DNA from: JAGLTN01 sp023135255
GTDB taxonomy: Bacteria; Planctomycetota; Phycisphaerae; Sedimentisphaerales; Anaerobacaceae
Assembly: GCA_030639495.1 (NCBI GenBank)
Contig: DAOWCP010000059.1
Coordinates: forward strand, 1 to 15,231
Direction of reading: 5' to 3'
Length of the DNA: 15,231 bases
Under the pieces are notes generated by a model. It searched no databases and was not told the DNA's origin. It saw only the letters and a program-made list of their open reading frames with translations. This document shows, piece by piece, positions 1 through 7,074 of this stretch (its first letter is position 1; every line of letters starts with the position of its first letter). A program made the position numbers and the translations under genes.

Positions 1-57
1 AAAAGATGGGTGAATACATGCACATAAAATGATAATAAAAAATAAAGTTCTTTTCAT
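1..57 (-). CDS. 5' end of an exported protein (partial, runs off left edge)
   Basis: Only the first 19 codons are visible. The minus strand reads ATG at 57 down to position 1 without a stop, preceded by AGGAGA at 65-70 with 7-base spacing, which is a good ribosome binding site. The peptide MKRTLFFIIILCACIHPSF has the shape of a signal peptide: two basic residues followed by a hydrophobic core, with cysteines that could be part of a lipobox further on. The protein is therefore probably exported. It is divergent from the acetylesterase gene at 346 and has its own promoter candidate at 146-174. The function cannot be judged from this fragment. Confidence 0.6.
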   Translation of the reverse strand, partial: MKRTLFFIIILCACIHPSF

Positions 58-145
58 GACGGTCTCTCCTATAAATATTCACTTTAAAAAAAACCAAATA
101 CATGAAGAAAGTTTAAGCCTCATTTTCCTTCTTCCAATTGTTCGT

Positions 146-174
146 ATTATAACATTTTTTTTACCATAAGTCTA
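146..174 (-). promoter_or_regulatory. Candidate sigma70-type promoter of the leftward gene
   Basis: On the minus strand a perfect TATAAT (146-151) preceded by TG plus one base (extended -10) lies 17 bases from TAGACT (169-174; 4 of 6 to TTGACA). The predicted start near 139 gives a leader of about 80 bases ahead of the ATG at 57. Confidence 0.5.
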
Positions 175-263
175 TGATTTTATTACAATTGGGTTGCTGG
201 TTTTACAGGTCTGAGTTGCCATCTCTTATTTGAACGGTTAAAAACAGCTTTTTTATGAACAAT

Positions 264-292
264 TTGCATAAGGGTGCGGTAATGATTACAAT
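264..292 (+). promoter_or_regulatory. Candidate promoter of the acetylesterase gene
   Basis: TTGCAT (264-269), a 17-base spacer and TACAAT (287-292; 5 of 6 to consensus). The predicted start near 299 leaves a leader of about 47 bases, which includes the GGAAGGA ribosome binding site at 331-337. The same -35 sequence recurs ahead of the gene at 4067. Confidence 0.4.
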
Positions 293-345
293 CATGCGTT
301 ATTATTGCTTTTGTCTTTTTCAATCTTTATGGAAGGAAATGTATA

Positions 346-3300
346 ATGAAAAATAAATCGGCTTTTTTGTTCATATCGGTTTTGGTTTTAATTTTATGTT
401 CTGTGGGTTTGGCGGATGTTCGGCTTGGTAGTTTGTTCGGTGATTATATGGTTATTCAGCGAGGGATGAAAGTGCCTGTCTGGGGATGGGCGGAGCCTGG
501 CGAGAAGGTGGCTGTTAAGGCAAGCTGGAAATGGGGAGCAGTTAAGACGGTTGCAGATGACAACGGCGAGTGGATGGTTAAGGTTAATGCGCCTAAGGCT
601 GGTGGGCCTTTCGATATTGAGGTGAGTGGTAATAATACGATTAAGATTAAAAATGTTTTGTGCGGTGATGTGTGGGTTTGCGGGGGGCAATCTAACATGG
701 CATTTTATGTGCGCAACAGTGATAATGCAAAAGAGGAGATCGCTAATTCTGATTATCCGGGGATAAGATTATTGAAGGTTGGTGCTGTTGTTGCCCAGGA
801 GAGGCAGAGGGATATTGAGACTAAGGGATGGGATGTTTGCGGGGCTGGGACTGTTGGATGGTTTAGCGCGACATCTTATTTCTTTGGGCGCGAGATTCAT
901 AAAGAACTTGGTGTGCCGATCGGGCTGATAATGTGTTGCTGTCCGAGCACTCCTGCTGAGGCGTGGGTGAGCAGAGAGACGCTGGAGGCTGATGAGGATT
1001 TGAAGGTAATACTCGATAAGGTTGAGGTTGCGATGGAGAGGTATCCGCAGGCGATGGAGGGATATAAGATGTGGATGGCGAAGTGGAAGAAGGCTGCTGC
1101 CAAGGCTAAGGCCCAAGGTAAGAATGCTCCTTATAAACCACAGGTGCCGAGAGGCAGAGATCATGTTTGTTATCCTACGGGGCTGTTTAATGGCTCGCTT
1201 TCGCCATTGATGCCTTACGGGATAAAAGGGGCTATCTGGTATCAGGGTGAGGCTAATGCTTCAAGGGCTTATGAGTACAGGAAGTTGCTGCCTGCGATGA
1301 TCGGTAACTGGCGGCAGGAATGGGGACAGGGTGACTTTTCGTTTTATCTGGTTGAGATAGCGCCGTTTGGTTATTGGGAGCCTGTGCTTTCGGAAATGCG
1401 GGAATCGCAGAGGATTGTTGTGGATTCGGTTGCCAATTGCGGGATGGCGCAGACGATAGATATTGGTGATGTGCATGATATTCATCCGACAAATAAGCAG
1501 GATGTCGGTAAGAGGCTTGCGCTGGTTGCGTTGGCGAAGACTTACGGGAAAAAGGGTATTATTTATTCCGGGCCTGTGTATAAGGAGATGAAAGTTGAGG
1601 GCGATAAGATTCGACTTTTCTTTGATCATTTGCACGGCGGGCTTGAGTGCAGAGGTGATGAGCTGAATTATTTCACTATCGCCGGCGGGGATGAGAAATT
1701 TGTTGATGCGAAAGCTGAGATCGATGGTGACACGATATTGGTACATAGTGACAAGGTGAAAGAGCCTGTTGCGGTTCGGTTTGCGTGGGGAGATACTCTG
1801 GTTCCTAATTTGTTTAATAAAGCGGGTCTGCCTTGCAGCTGCTTCAGGACGGATGACTGGCCTGGGATAACGGCTGATCGAAAGGGGTTTGTTTATTCAG
1901 GGCCCATTTATCGGGAGATGAAAATCGAGGGGAATAAGATAAAGGTGTTTTTTGACTTTGCGGCTAATGGTCTTGTTAAAGCGAACGGGGATTTTAATCA
2001 GTTTGAGATCGCTGGTGAGGATCATCGGTTTTACCCGGCGGATACGGAGTTTGGACATGACTGGATAGTTTGTTTCAGTGACAAGGTTGCCAAACCTATT
2101 GCGGTCAGGTATGGCTGGGGTGAAACTGATGCGCAGAATTTGTTGAATAAGGAATGCATGTTTGCTGGGCCTTTCAGGACGGATAGCTGGGCTGATAAAG
2201 AACAAGTGAAAGCGAAATTGAGAAGCAAGTTTTTTGAGAAGCTTTATAGTAAGACTTATTACAGCTTGGTCGACAGAATCGAAGAGGATGGGTATATCGA
2301 GGAGTCTTTGACTGGTGCTTATGACGGGATGTATCCGAGGACTACGGGCGGGGTTGCGTCACTGCTATTGGAGACAGGAGACTATGCGAACGCTAAGAAA
2401 ATTTTGAATCTGGATCTGCAGGTTGCAAGTCAGTATGGAATGGAAAGGCTGCCTCATGTAATAGGCAAGCACAGGGGCAGGCTTATACGCCCTGTGGCTG
2501 ACGCGGATAATATTGCTCAGGCGAAGACTAATCATGTGGTTCATCATCTGAAACAAGGCGGCGGAAGTGCGGTTAGTTTTGTTGCTGGTAGTGATAAGGC
2601 AATTAAAGCTGTTGAGGCGGCGGTCAGGTCGAAAAAATCTAATGGTAAGTTTGTGCTTAGCCTCAGAGAATCTGCTGATGGTGAGGTGCTTGGGAGTTCG
2701 GAATTTTTTGTTAATGCAAATATGCAGGACGAATTGTGGAAGCGTTTTGTTTTTACTTCACCAGTGAAAGTTGAGGCAGGCAAAAAATATTATGTTCGAA
2801 TTGATTTTGTAGGGAAAGGTCGGCCTTGGTGGATGGGTTATAAGAGGCTTAATGAGAGCGACGGGTTCGGTGCTAATTTTCTTGTAAAACGTGAAGGAAA
2901 AAAGTCTTACTGGTTTGAGCAGAGCAGAGAGGCGGGCGGGTTTGCTATCGATACGGGCGACTTGGGGCATGAAGATGATGAAGAGTATTTTATTATCAGC
3001 GATTTCGATGAGGTCGACGGGCAGGCTCATGTGCCTATGGCGTGGGCAAGGCTTGTTAGTAAGACCGGCGACAAAGAATTCGAGGATAAGTGGTATGAAT
3101 ATCTTGCGAAGATAATTGATCGGGCGAGTGACTTTCCATATTTCATGTATGGAAATAATCCGACGTGGGGATTTGTTGATTTGGTGCTTTGCCCTTCTTT
3201 TGAACATTCGAGAGAGTATCGGTTCTGGCATTGTTATGATCTTTTGACGCAAAGCTTTAATGGCGCAGCGTGGCAGGCGATGGCGGATGTTGCCAGGAGA

Positions 3301-3876
3301 CGCGGTGACGATGCGCATGCTGATAAGTGGGAAGATAAATTGAAAAGGCTTCGGTATGGGATAGATAAAAATCTTACAAGAGAAGTTGACGGGAAAAAGG
3401 TTTATCTGGAAATGAGGCTGCCTGACGGTAGTGGTGGAAAGCCTATGCACGATATGGGATGGGTTAATTTTTCGCCTGTGGCTGCTCAGTGGGAAGCTTT
3501 GGACAGAGAGGTGCTGGTTAATACGATCGATCTGCTTAGAAGTAAAGCTATGCAAACTTTAGCGGATGGGACCAAGTGGCTGCCTACGGATTGGTATGAA
3601 GATAAGGGGCCTTCACCTGAGATCATTGGTAAGGGTATCGGTTGGGAGATTGATTTTTGCAGACAGCAGGGGCAGTGGTGGCGGATCATGGAAATATTTG
3701 AGATGCTGGAGAAGGTTAATACTACTGAGCTTTATATGGAGGGGGCTGGCTATCGGGATGGCAAGCTTATCGTTAAGGACGCTGGTAATGGCGAGCAGAC
3801 ATGCTGGTGGAGCTGGGCGATGGCGAGGCTTCGTAAGGATATGGGAATGGATGCCAAGCCTAAACGATGGGATTAA
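346..3876 (+). CDS. Exported sialate O-acetylesterase-like protein fused to an alpha/alpha-barrel glycosidase-like region
   Basis: 1176 residues, start supported by GGAAGGA 8 bases upstream. A signal peptide (1-23, cleavage after GLA) points to export. Residues ~24-400 are a SASA/SIAE-type carbohydrate esterase: the nucleophile block GGQSNM has Ser116, WYQGEAN is at 298-304, and the Asp/His block DVHDIHPTNK has Asp378 and His380. The domain should remove acetyl groups from sugars. Residues 404-505 and 514-615 are tandem copies of one beta-domain (49 of 102 identical, no gaps). Residues ~620-1176 look like a six-hairpin (alpha/alpha) glycosidase-type region, split by a beta-sandwich-like insert (~720-855); acidic candidates include the GWEIDF Glu (about 1101) and Glu1150 in GNGEQTCWWSW. 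Esterases of this family are usually about 500-650 residues, so this is a long fusion. The C-terminal activity is inferred from shape only. It likely acts with the two following secreted enzymes. Confidence 0.82.
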   Translation: MKNKSAFLFISVLVLILCSVGLADVRLGSLFGDYMVIQRGMKVPVWGWAEPGEKVAVKASWKWGAVKTVADDNGEWMVKVNAPKAGGPFDIEVSGNNTIKIKNVLCGDVWVCGGQSNMAFYVRNSDNAKEEIANSDYPGIRLLKVGAVVAQERQRDIETKGWDVCGAGTVGWFSATSYFFGREIHKELGVPIGLIMCCCPSTPAEAWVSRETLEADEDLKVILDKVEVAMERYPQAMEGYKMWMAKWKKAAAKAKAQGKNAPYKPQVPRGRDHVCYPTGLFNGSLSPLMPYGIKGAIWYQGEANASRAYEYRKLLPAMIGNWRQEWGQGDFSFYLVEIAPFGYWEPVLSEMRESQRIVVDSVANCGMAQTIDIGDVHDIHPTNKQDVGKRLALVALAKTYGKKGIIYSGPVYKEMKVEGDKIRLFFDHLHGGLECRGDELNYFTIAGGDEKFVDAKAEIDGDTILVHSDKVKEPVAVRFAWGDTLVPNLFNKAGLPCSCFRTDDWPGITADRKGFVYSGPIYREMKIEGNKIKVFFDFAANGLVKANGDFNQFEIAGEDHRFYPADTEFGHDWIVCFSDKVAKPIAVRYGWGETDAQNLLNKECMFAGPFRTDSWADKEQVKAKLRSKFFEKLYSKTYYSLVDRIEEDGYIEESLTGAYDGMYPRTTGGVASLLLETGDYANAKKILNLDLQVASQYGMERLPHVIGKHRGRLIRPVADADNIAQAKTNHVVHHLKQGGGSAVSFVAGSDKAIKAVEAAVRSKKSNGKFVLSLRESADGEVLGSSEFFVNANMQDELWKRFVFTSPVKVEAGKKYYVRIDFVGKGRPWWMGYKRLNESDGFGANFLVKREGKKSYWFEQSREAGGFAIDTGDLGHEDDEEYFIISDFDEVDGQAHVPMAWARLVSKTGDKEFEDKWYEYLAKIIDRASDFPYFMYGNNPTWGFVDLVLCPSFEHSREYRFWHCYDLLTQSFNGAAWQAMADVARRRGDDAHADKWEDKLKRLRYGIDKNLTREVDGKKVYLEMRLPDGSGGKPMHDMGWVNFSPVAAQWEALDREVLVNTIDLLRSKAMQTLADGTKWLPTDWYEDKGPSPEIIGKGIGWEIDFCRQQGQWWRIMEIFEMLEKVNTTELYMEGAGYRDGKLIVKDAGNGEQTCWWSWAMARLRKDMGMDAKPKRWD

Positions 3877-3878
3877 CC

Positions 3879-3907
3879 TTGCATTTTAAGCCCTTCTATG
3901 GTATAAT
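3879..3907 (+). promoter_or_regulatory. Strong candidate promoter of the GH5-like gene
   Basis: TTGCAT (3879-3884), a 17-base spacer and a perfect TATAAT (3902-3907) with an upstream TG (extended -10). It begins three bases after the TAA of the preceding gene. The predicted start near 3914 gives a leader of about 150 bases that would carry the whole palindromic repeat at 3921-4019. Confidence 0.6.
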
Positions 3908-3920
3908 TTAGTCATATTGT

Positions 3921-4019
3921 ACCCTTCAGGGTAAGAAATGTTCGCGAATAAATCCGTAACTTCTTATCTTTGAGTTATTTACCCGCGGATAAAGCGAAGA
4001 ATTTAATTGGGATTAGTAT
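3921..4019 (+). repeat. Palindromic intergenic repeat, copy A (split in two parts)
   Basis: Part one (3921-3952) holds the hairpin ACCCTTCAGGGT followed by the palindrome TTCGCGAA and ATAAA. It aligns without gaps to 13721-13752 (25 of 32 identical). Part two (3983-4019) starts CCGCGGATAAA and ends AATTGGGATTAGTAT; it aligns without gaps to 13742-13778 (29 of 37). The CGCG-ATAAA core is present in both parts, so this copy looks like a partial duplication of the compact element at the pyrK-pyrD junction. It lies in the predicted leader of the GH5-like gene. Confidence 0.6.
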
Positions 4020-4066
4020 AGCCTTGTGTTATGGCAGGCTATTTTCTTATTTATAAGGGTTACGTG

Positions 4067-6937
4067 ATGAAAAATGGTTTTGGGTTATCGGGGTGTTTTG
4101 TTTCCGCGATATTTCTCTGTTTATTAATCGCAGTTTGCGGGTGGGGATTTGAGGGAGATATTTCGAGTGATGGATTGATAGGCTGGGATGACCTTTCGGT
4201 GATGGGTGAAAAATGGTTGGGGCTAAGCAATCTTGATAATGACTGGGGAGGCTGGGCGGATATTGACCACAGTAACAGCGTTGATGGGGTTGACTTTTCT
4301 ATAATGGCTGAGAGCTGGGGTGAGGCTATACCTGCGGACAGCAATCTGGTTTTATGGTGGAGCTTTGACCAGACAGACGGAGATATGGTTCTGGACAAGA
4401 GCGGCCATGGAAATGATGGTACGATCTTTGGTGAGGCTGATTTTGTTGATGGGGTTGTCGGCAATAGTCTGAATTTTGATGGAATCGATGACTGGATAGA
4501 GAAGACTTATCCCGCTGATTTTCCCGTCGCAAGCGATGACAGCTGGACGATTAATTTGTTTTTGAAGGTTCCTGTTAAGCCTGAAGAGACGCAGTATATA
4601 GGCGGCTGGGGTAAAGGTGCTTATGGTGGATGGCACGATACGGGGACATCGGAAAGATGGATAGTGTATCGGGAGATATGGGCGTCTGATCCGCCTGTGA
4701 TGACGACACATTTCTGGACATATGACAGCGGGTCAATTCAGTGGCCTAAGGAAAGTTTGGATGTTGGCAGTTGGCAGATGCTTACGGTGACATACGATGG
4801 CGTTATGCTGCGCGTATATAAGAACGGGCAGCTGATGGGTGATAATGATAAGGTATTGCTGCCGAGCGTTGCGAAAATAGTTTGTCTTGGTAAAGAGGTC
4901 GGCTGGTCGGGGCCTGGTAATTCTTTGCTGGGGCAGGTAGATGAATTTATGGTTTGGGATTATGCTCTTTGTGCTGGGGAGATCGGTTTATTGCTTGAGC
5001 CTTTCAAGGCCAGCAGATGTGAGCCTTTTGACAGGGAAAGTGGTGTTGATGTAAATGGTACTTTGAGATGGAAAAAGGGCGCAGGAGCTAATAATCATGA
5101 TGTTTATTTGGGAGAAAATCAGCAGGAAGTTGAAGATGCAAACCAATCTTCCGATCGTTTTAAAGGCAATTTTAGTTATACTCATAATTACTATAATCCC
5201 GCAAACCTGCAAGCAGGCAGGATATATTACTGGAGAGTTGATGAGGTTTGTCAGGGGGTACGGATTAAAGGGGATGTATGGCAGTTTACTACAGCTATGG
5301 CAGCTAATAGTATGATAGTTTTGCCACAGGAATCAACCATTGGTAAGTATGAAGCATTGTTTGTGAATGTATTGACGAGTTATGATTATGATAATCCGTT
5401 TAACCCGGATGAGATAAAAATTGATGCTGTTGTTATTGCGCCTGACGGGAACAGTTTGGTTGTGCCGGGGTTTTATTATTCGGGGCAGGTTAACGGGGCG
5501 AGATGGCAGGTAAGATTTTCGCCGAGAGAGACGGGAGCTTATCAGTATCTTATTAAGCTTTATAAGAACGGCAGTGTTGTTGAGCAATCGGGGGCATTTA
5601 GTCTTAATGTCACTGAGTCCGGCAAGGATGGTTTTTTGAGGGTTAATCCTGATTCTTTGTATACTCTTAAGCATGACAGCGGCAGAAGATTTAGAGGTGT
5701 TGGAAACAATCTTGGAGGTGAAAGATTTTCAAGAATCGCAAGCAACGGCAGGCCTTTCAGTTATGATAATTATTTTGAAATGCTTGATGCTAATAATTGC
5801 AATTTTGTCAGGGTTTGGATGTCGTGTACGAATAAACCTATTGAATGGATCGATTATGGACTGGGCAGGTATAATCTGGTTAACGCTGAGCGTTGGGATG
5901 AGATGATCGAGCTTGCGGAAATGCATGGGCTTTATTTGATGGTAGCTTTTGACAGCGGTGAAGGGTTGCATAAGGAACTGAACTACTGGAACTCGGGTGA
6001 CGAGTGGAAGAACAATCCTTATAGTGCTGTTCTTGGTGGGCCTTGCGCTGAACCTGTGGATTTCTTTATGAATGCGGCAGCTAAAGAATATTATAAGAAA
6101 AGAATTCGTTATATTGTTGCGAGGTGGGGATATAGCCCGAATGTTTGCATGTGGGAATTTTGGAATGAACTTAATCAAGCGGTCAAGGAGATGGACCCAG
6201 TTGTTGCGGAGCTGGCAAGTATCGCATGGCACGATGAGATGGCTGGGTATCTGAAATCCATTGACCCGTTTGGTCATATTGTCACTACGAGCACGAGCAG
6301 CAGTTATCCGGGTGAGCTTTGGGAGGTTGACGATATCGATCTGACGCAGACGCATTATTATTATGAAAGCTCTGCGGATATGTATGACAGGCTAAAGAAC
6401 TTTGGTGAAACTTACGGTAAGCCTCATGTGTTGGGTGAATTTGCTTACAGCTGGCATGGCCCTAGTGAGATCGGCCATTATGATGAGTATAACAGGGAGC
6501 TGCATTTGGGATTGTGGCGGGGGATGTTCAGCCCGACGCCTGTGCTTCCTTTGACGTGGTGGGTTGAGTTTTTCGATGAGCAGGGACAGTTTTACAATTT
6601 TGATGTTGTGAGAAATTTTTGCGAGGAGATGTTGGCTGACAATAATGACGTGATCGTTGAAAATGATATCTATGACGATGGGCTTGACGGGATGAGTTTG
6701 AAAGTTGGCGAGCGGGTATTCTGCTGGTTTTATAATGACACAACTCGCAGTAATTTTAATGTTACTGTTTATGGCCTTGATCTTGATACTTTTGGGTATA
6801 GATATTACAACACAACTACCGGCATCTGGTCCGCGTGGGATTATCAGTTGTTGGCGCGGCCTTACATTAATTTAAATCTTTCGCTTGAGCCAGGTGAGGA
6901 TATCGCGATTGAGATTGAGCGGGCTCCAATAGATTGA
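4067..6937 (+). CDS. Exported dockerin-LamG-DUF5060-GH5-like glycoside hydrolase
   Basis: 956 residues from the ATG at 4067, chosen because AAGGG lies 7 bases upstream and a signal peptide follows directly; an ATG at 4031 in the same frame would bury it. Domains in order: signal peptide (1-~28); type I dockerin with two calcium loops (D31-x-S-x-D35-G and D65-x-D-x-N-x-x-D, to ~85); LamG/concanavalin-like binding domain (~92-308); Fn3-like domain (~312-412); DUF5060 beta-sandwich (~418-515); clan GH-A TIM barrel (~530-855); C-terminal beta-domain (~870-956). Catalytic pair: acid/base Glu701 in WEFWNELN and nucleophile Glu791 in VLGEFAYS. DUF5060 beside a GH5-like barrel is a known pairing. It probably cleaves a beta-linked polysaccharide chain; the substrate is not readable. 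A promoter lies upstream and a terminator downstream, so it may be transcribed alone. Confidence 0.85.
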   Translation: MKNGFGLSGCFVSAIFLCLLIAVCGWGFEGDISSDGLIGWDDLSVMGEKWLGLSNLDNDWGGWADIDHSNSVDGVDFSIMAESWGEAIPADSNLVLWWSFDQTDGDMVLDKSGHGNDGTIFGEADFVDGVVGNSLNFDGIDDWIEKTYPADFPVASDDSWTINLFLKVPVKPEETQYIGGWGKGAYGGWHDTGTSERWIVYREIWASDPPVMTTHFWTYDSGSIQWPKESLDVGSWQMLTVTYDGVMLRVYKNGQLMGDNDKVLLPSVAKIVCLGKEVGWSGPGNSLLGQVDEFMVWDYALCAGEIGLLLEPFKASRCEPFDRESGVDVNGTLRWKKGAGANNHDVYLGENQQEVEDANQSSDRFKGNFSYTHNYYNPANLQAGRIYYWRVDEVCQGVRIKGDVWQFTTAMAANSMIVLPQESTIGKYEALFVNVLTSYDYDNPFNPDEIKIDAVVIAPDGNSLVVPGFYYSGQVNGARWQVRFSPRETGAYQYLIKLYKNGSVVEQSGAFSLNVTESGKDGFLRVNPDSLYTLKHDSGRRFRGVGNNLGGERFSRIASNGRPFSYDNYFEMLDANNCNFVRVWMSCTNKPIEWIDYGLGRYNLVNAERWDEMIELAEMHGLYLMVAFDSGEGLHKELNYWNSGDEWKNNPYSAVLGGPCAEPVDFFMNAAAKEYYKKRIRYIVARWGYSPNVCMWEFWNELNQAVKEMDPVVAELASIAWHDEMAGYLKSIDPFGHIVTTSTSSSYPGELWEVDDIDLTQTHYYYESSADMYDRLKNFGETYGKPHVLGEFAYSWHGPSEIGHYDEYNRELHLGLWRGMFSPTPVLPLTWWVEFFDEQGQFYNFDVVRNFCEEMLADNNDVIVENDIYDDGLDGMSLKVGERVFCWFYNDTTRSNFNVTVYGLDLDTFGYRYYNTTTGIWSAWDYQLLARPYINLNLSLEPGEDIAIEIERAPID

Positions 6938-6940
6938 TAT

Positions 6941-6981
6941 CGCCGCCTTGCTTTTATAGATGGCGAAGGTGGTGTTTTTTT
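6941..6981 (+). terminator. Intrinsic terminator after the GH5-like gene
   Basis: CGCCGCCTT (6941-6949) pairs with AAGGTGGTG (6966-6974), 9 base pairs including two G-U, with a possible further GC/GC pairing inside the loop, followed by seven T (6975-6981). It starts three bases after the TGA. Confidence 0.75.
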
Positions 6982-7074
6982 AAAAAATTAGGTCTTGCTT
7001 AATTGCTCCTGAGGAAATACTTTAAATATTCGGTTTTTAACGAAGGTAAAAAAAGTATATTCAGGAGTATTCAA

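Larger units (their letters stand above)
58..345. other. AT-rich divergent intergenic region
   Basis: This 288-base stretch separates two divergent exported-protein genes. It contains a promoter candidate in each direction (146-174 minus, 264-292 plus) and no credible ORF. Around the plus-strand -10 there is a small inverted repeat, ATGAT-TACA-ATCAT (282-295), which might be an operator, but it is short enough to be chance. I see nothing else in it. Confidence 0.5.

Noticed and set aside
2758..3555. 265-codon minus-strand ORF within the esterase fusion gene
   Set aside because: It is a shadow of the plus-strand gene caused by codon bias; there is no ribosome binding site or recognisable domain.
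4031..4066. ATG 4031 as the start of the GH5-like protein
   Set aside because: It would add 12 residues before the signal peptide and lacks a well-spaced ribosome binding site, while ATG 4067 has AAGGG at 7 bases.
7003..7074. TTG start extending the glucuronidase-like protein by 24 residues
   Set aside because: The ATG at 7075 has a good AGGAG site and starts a proper signal peptide; the extension would hide it.
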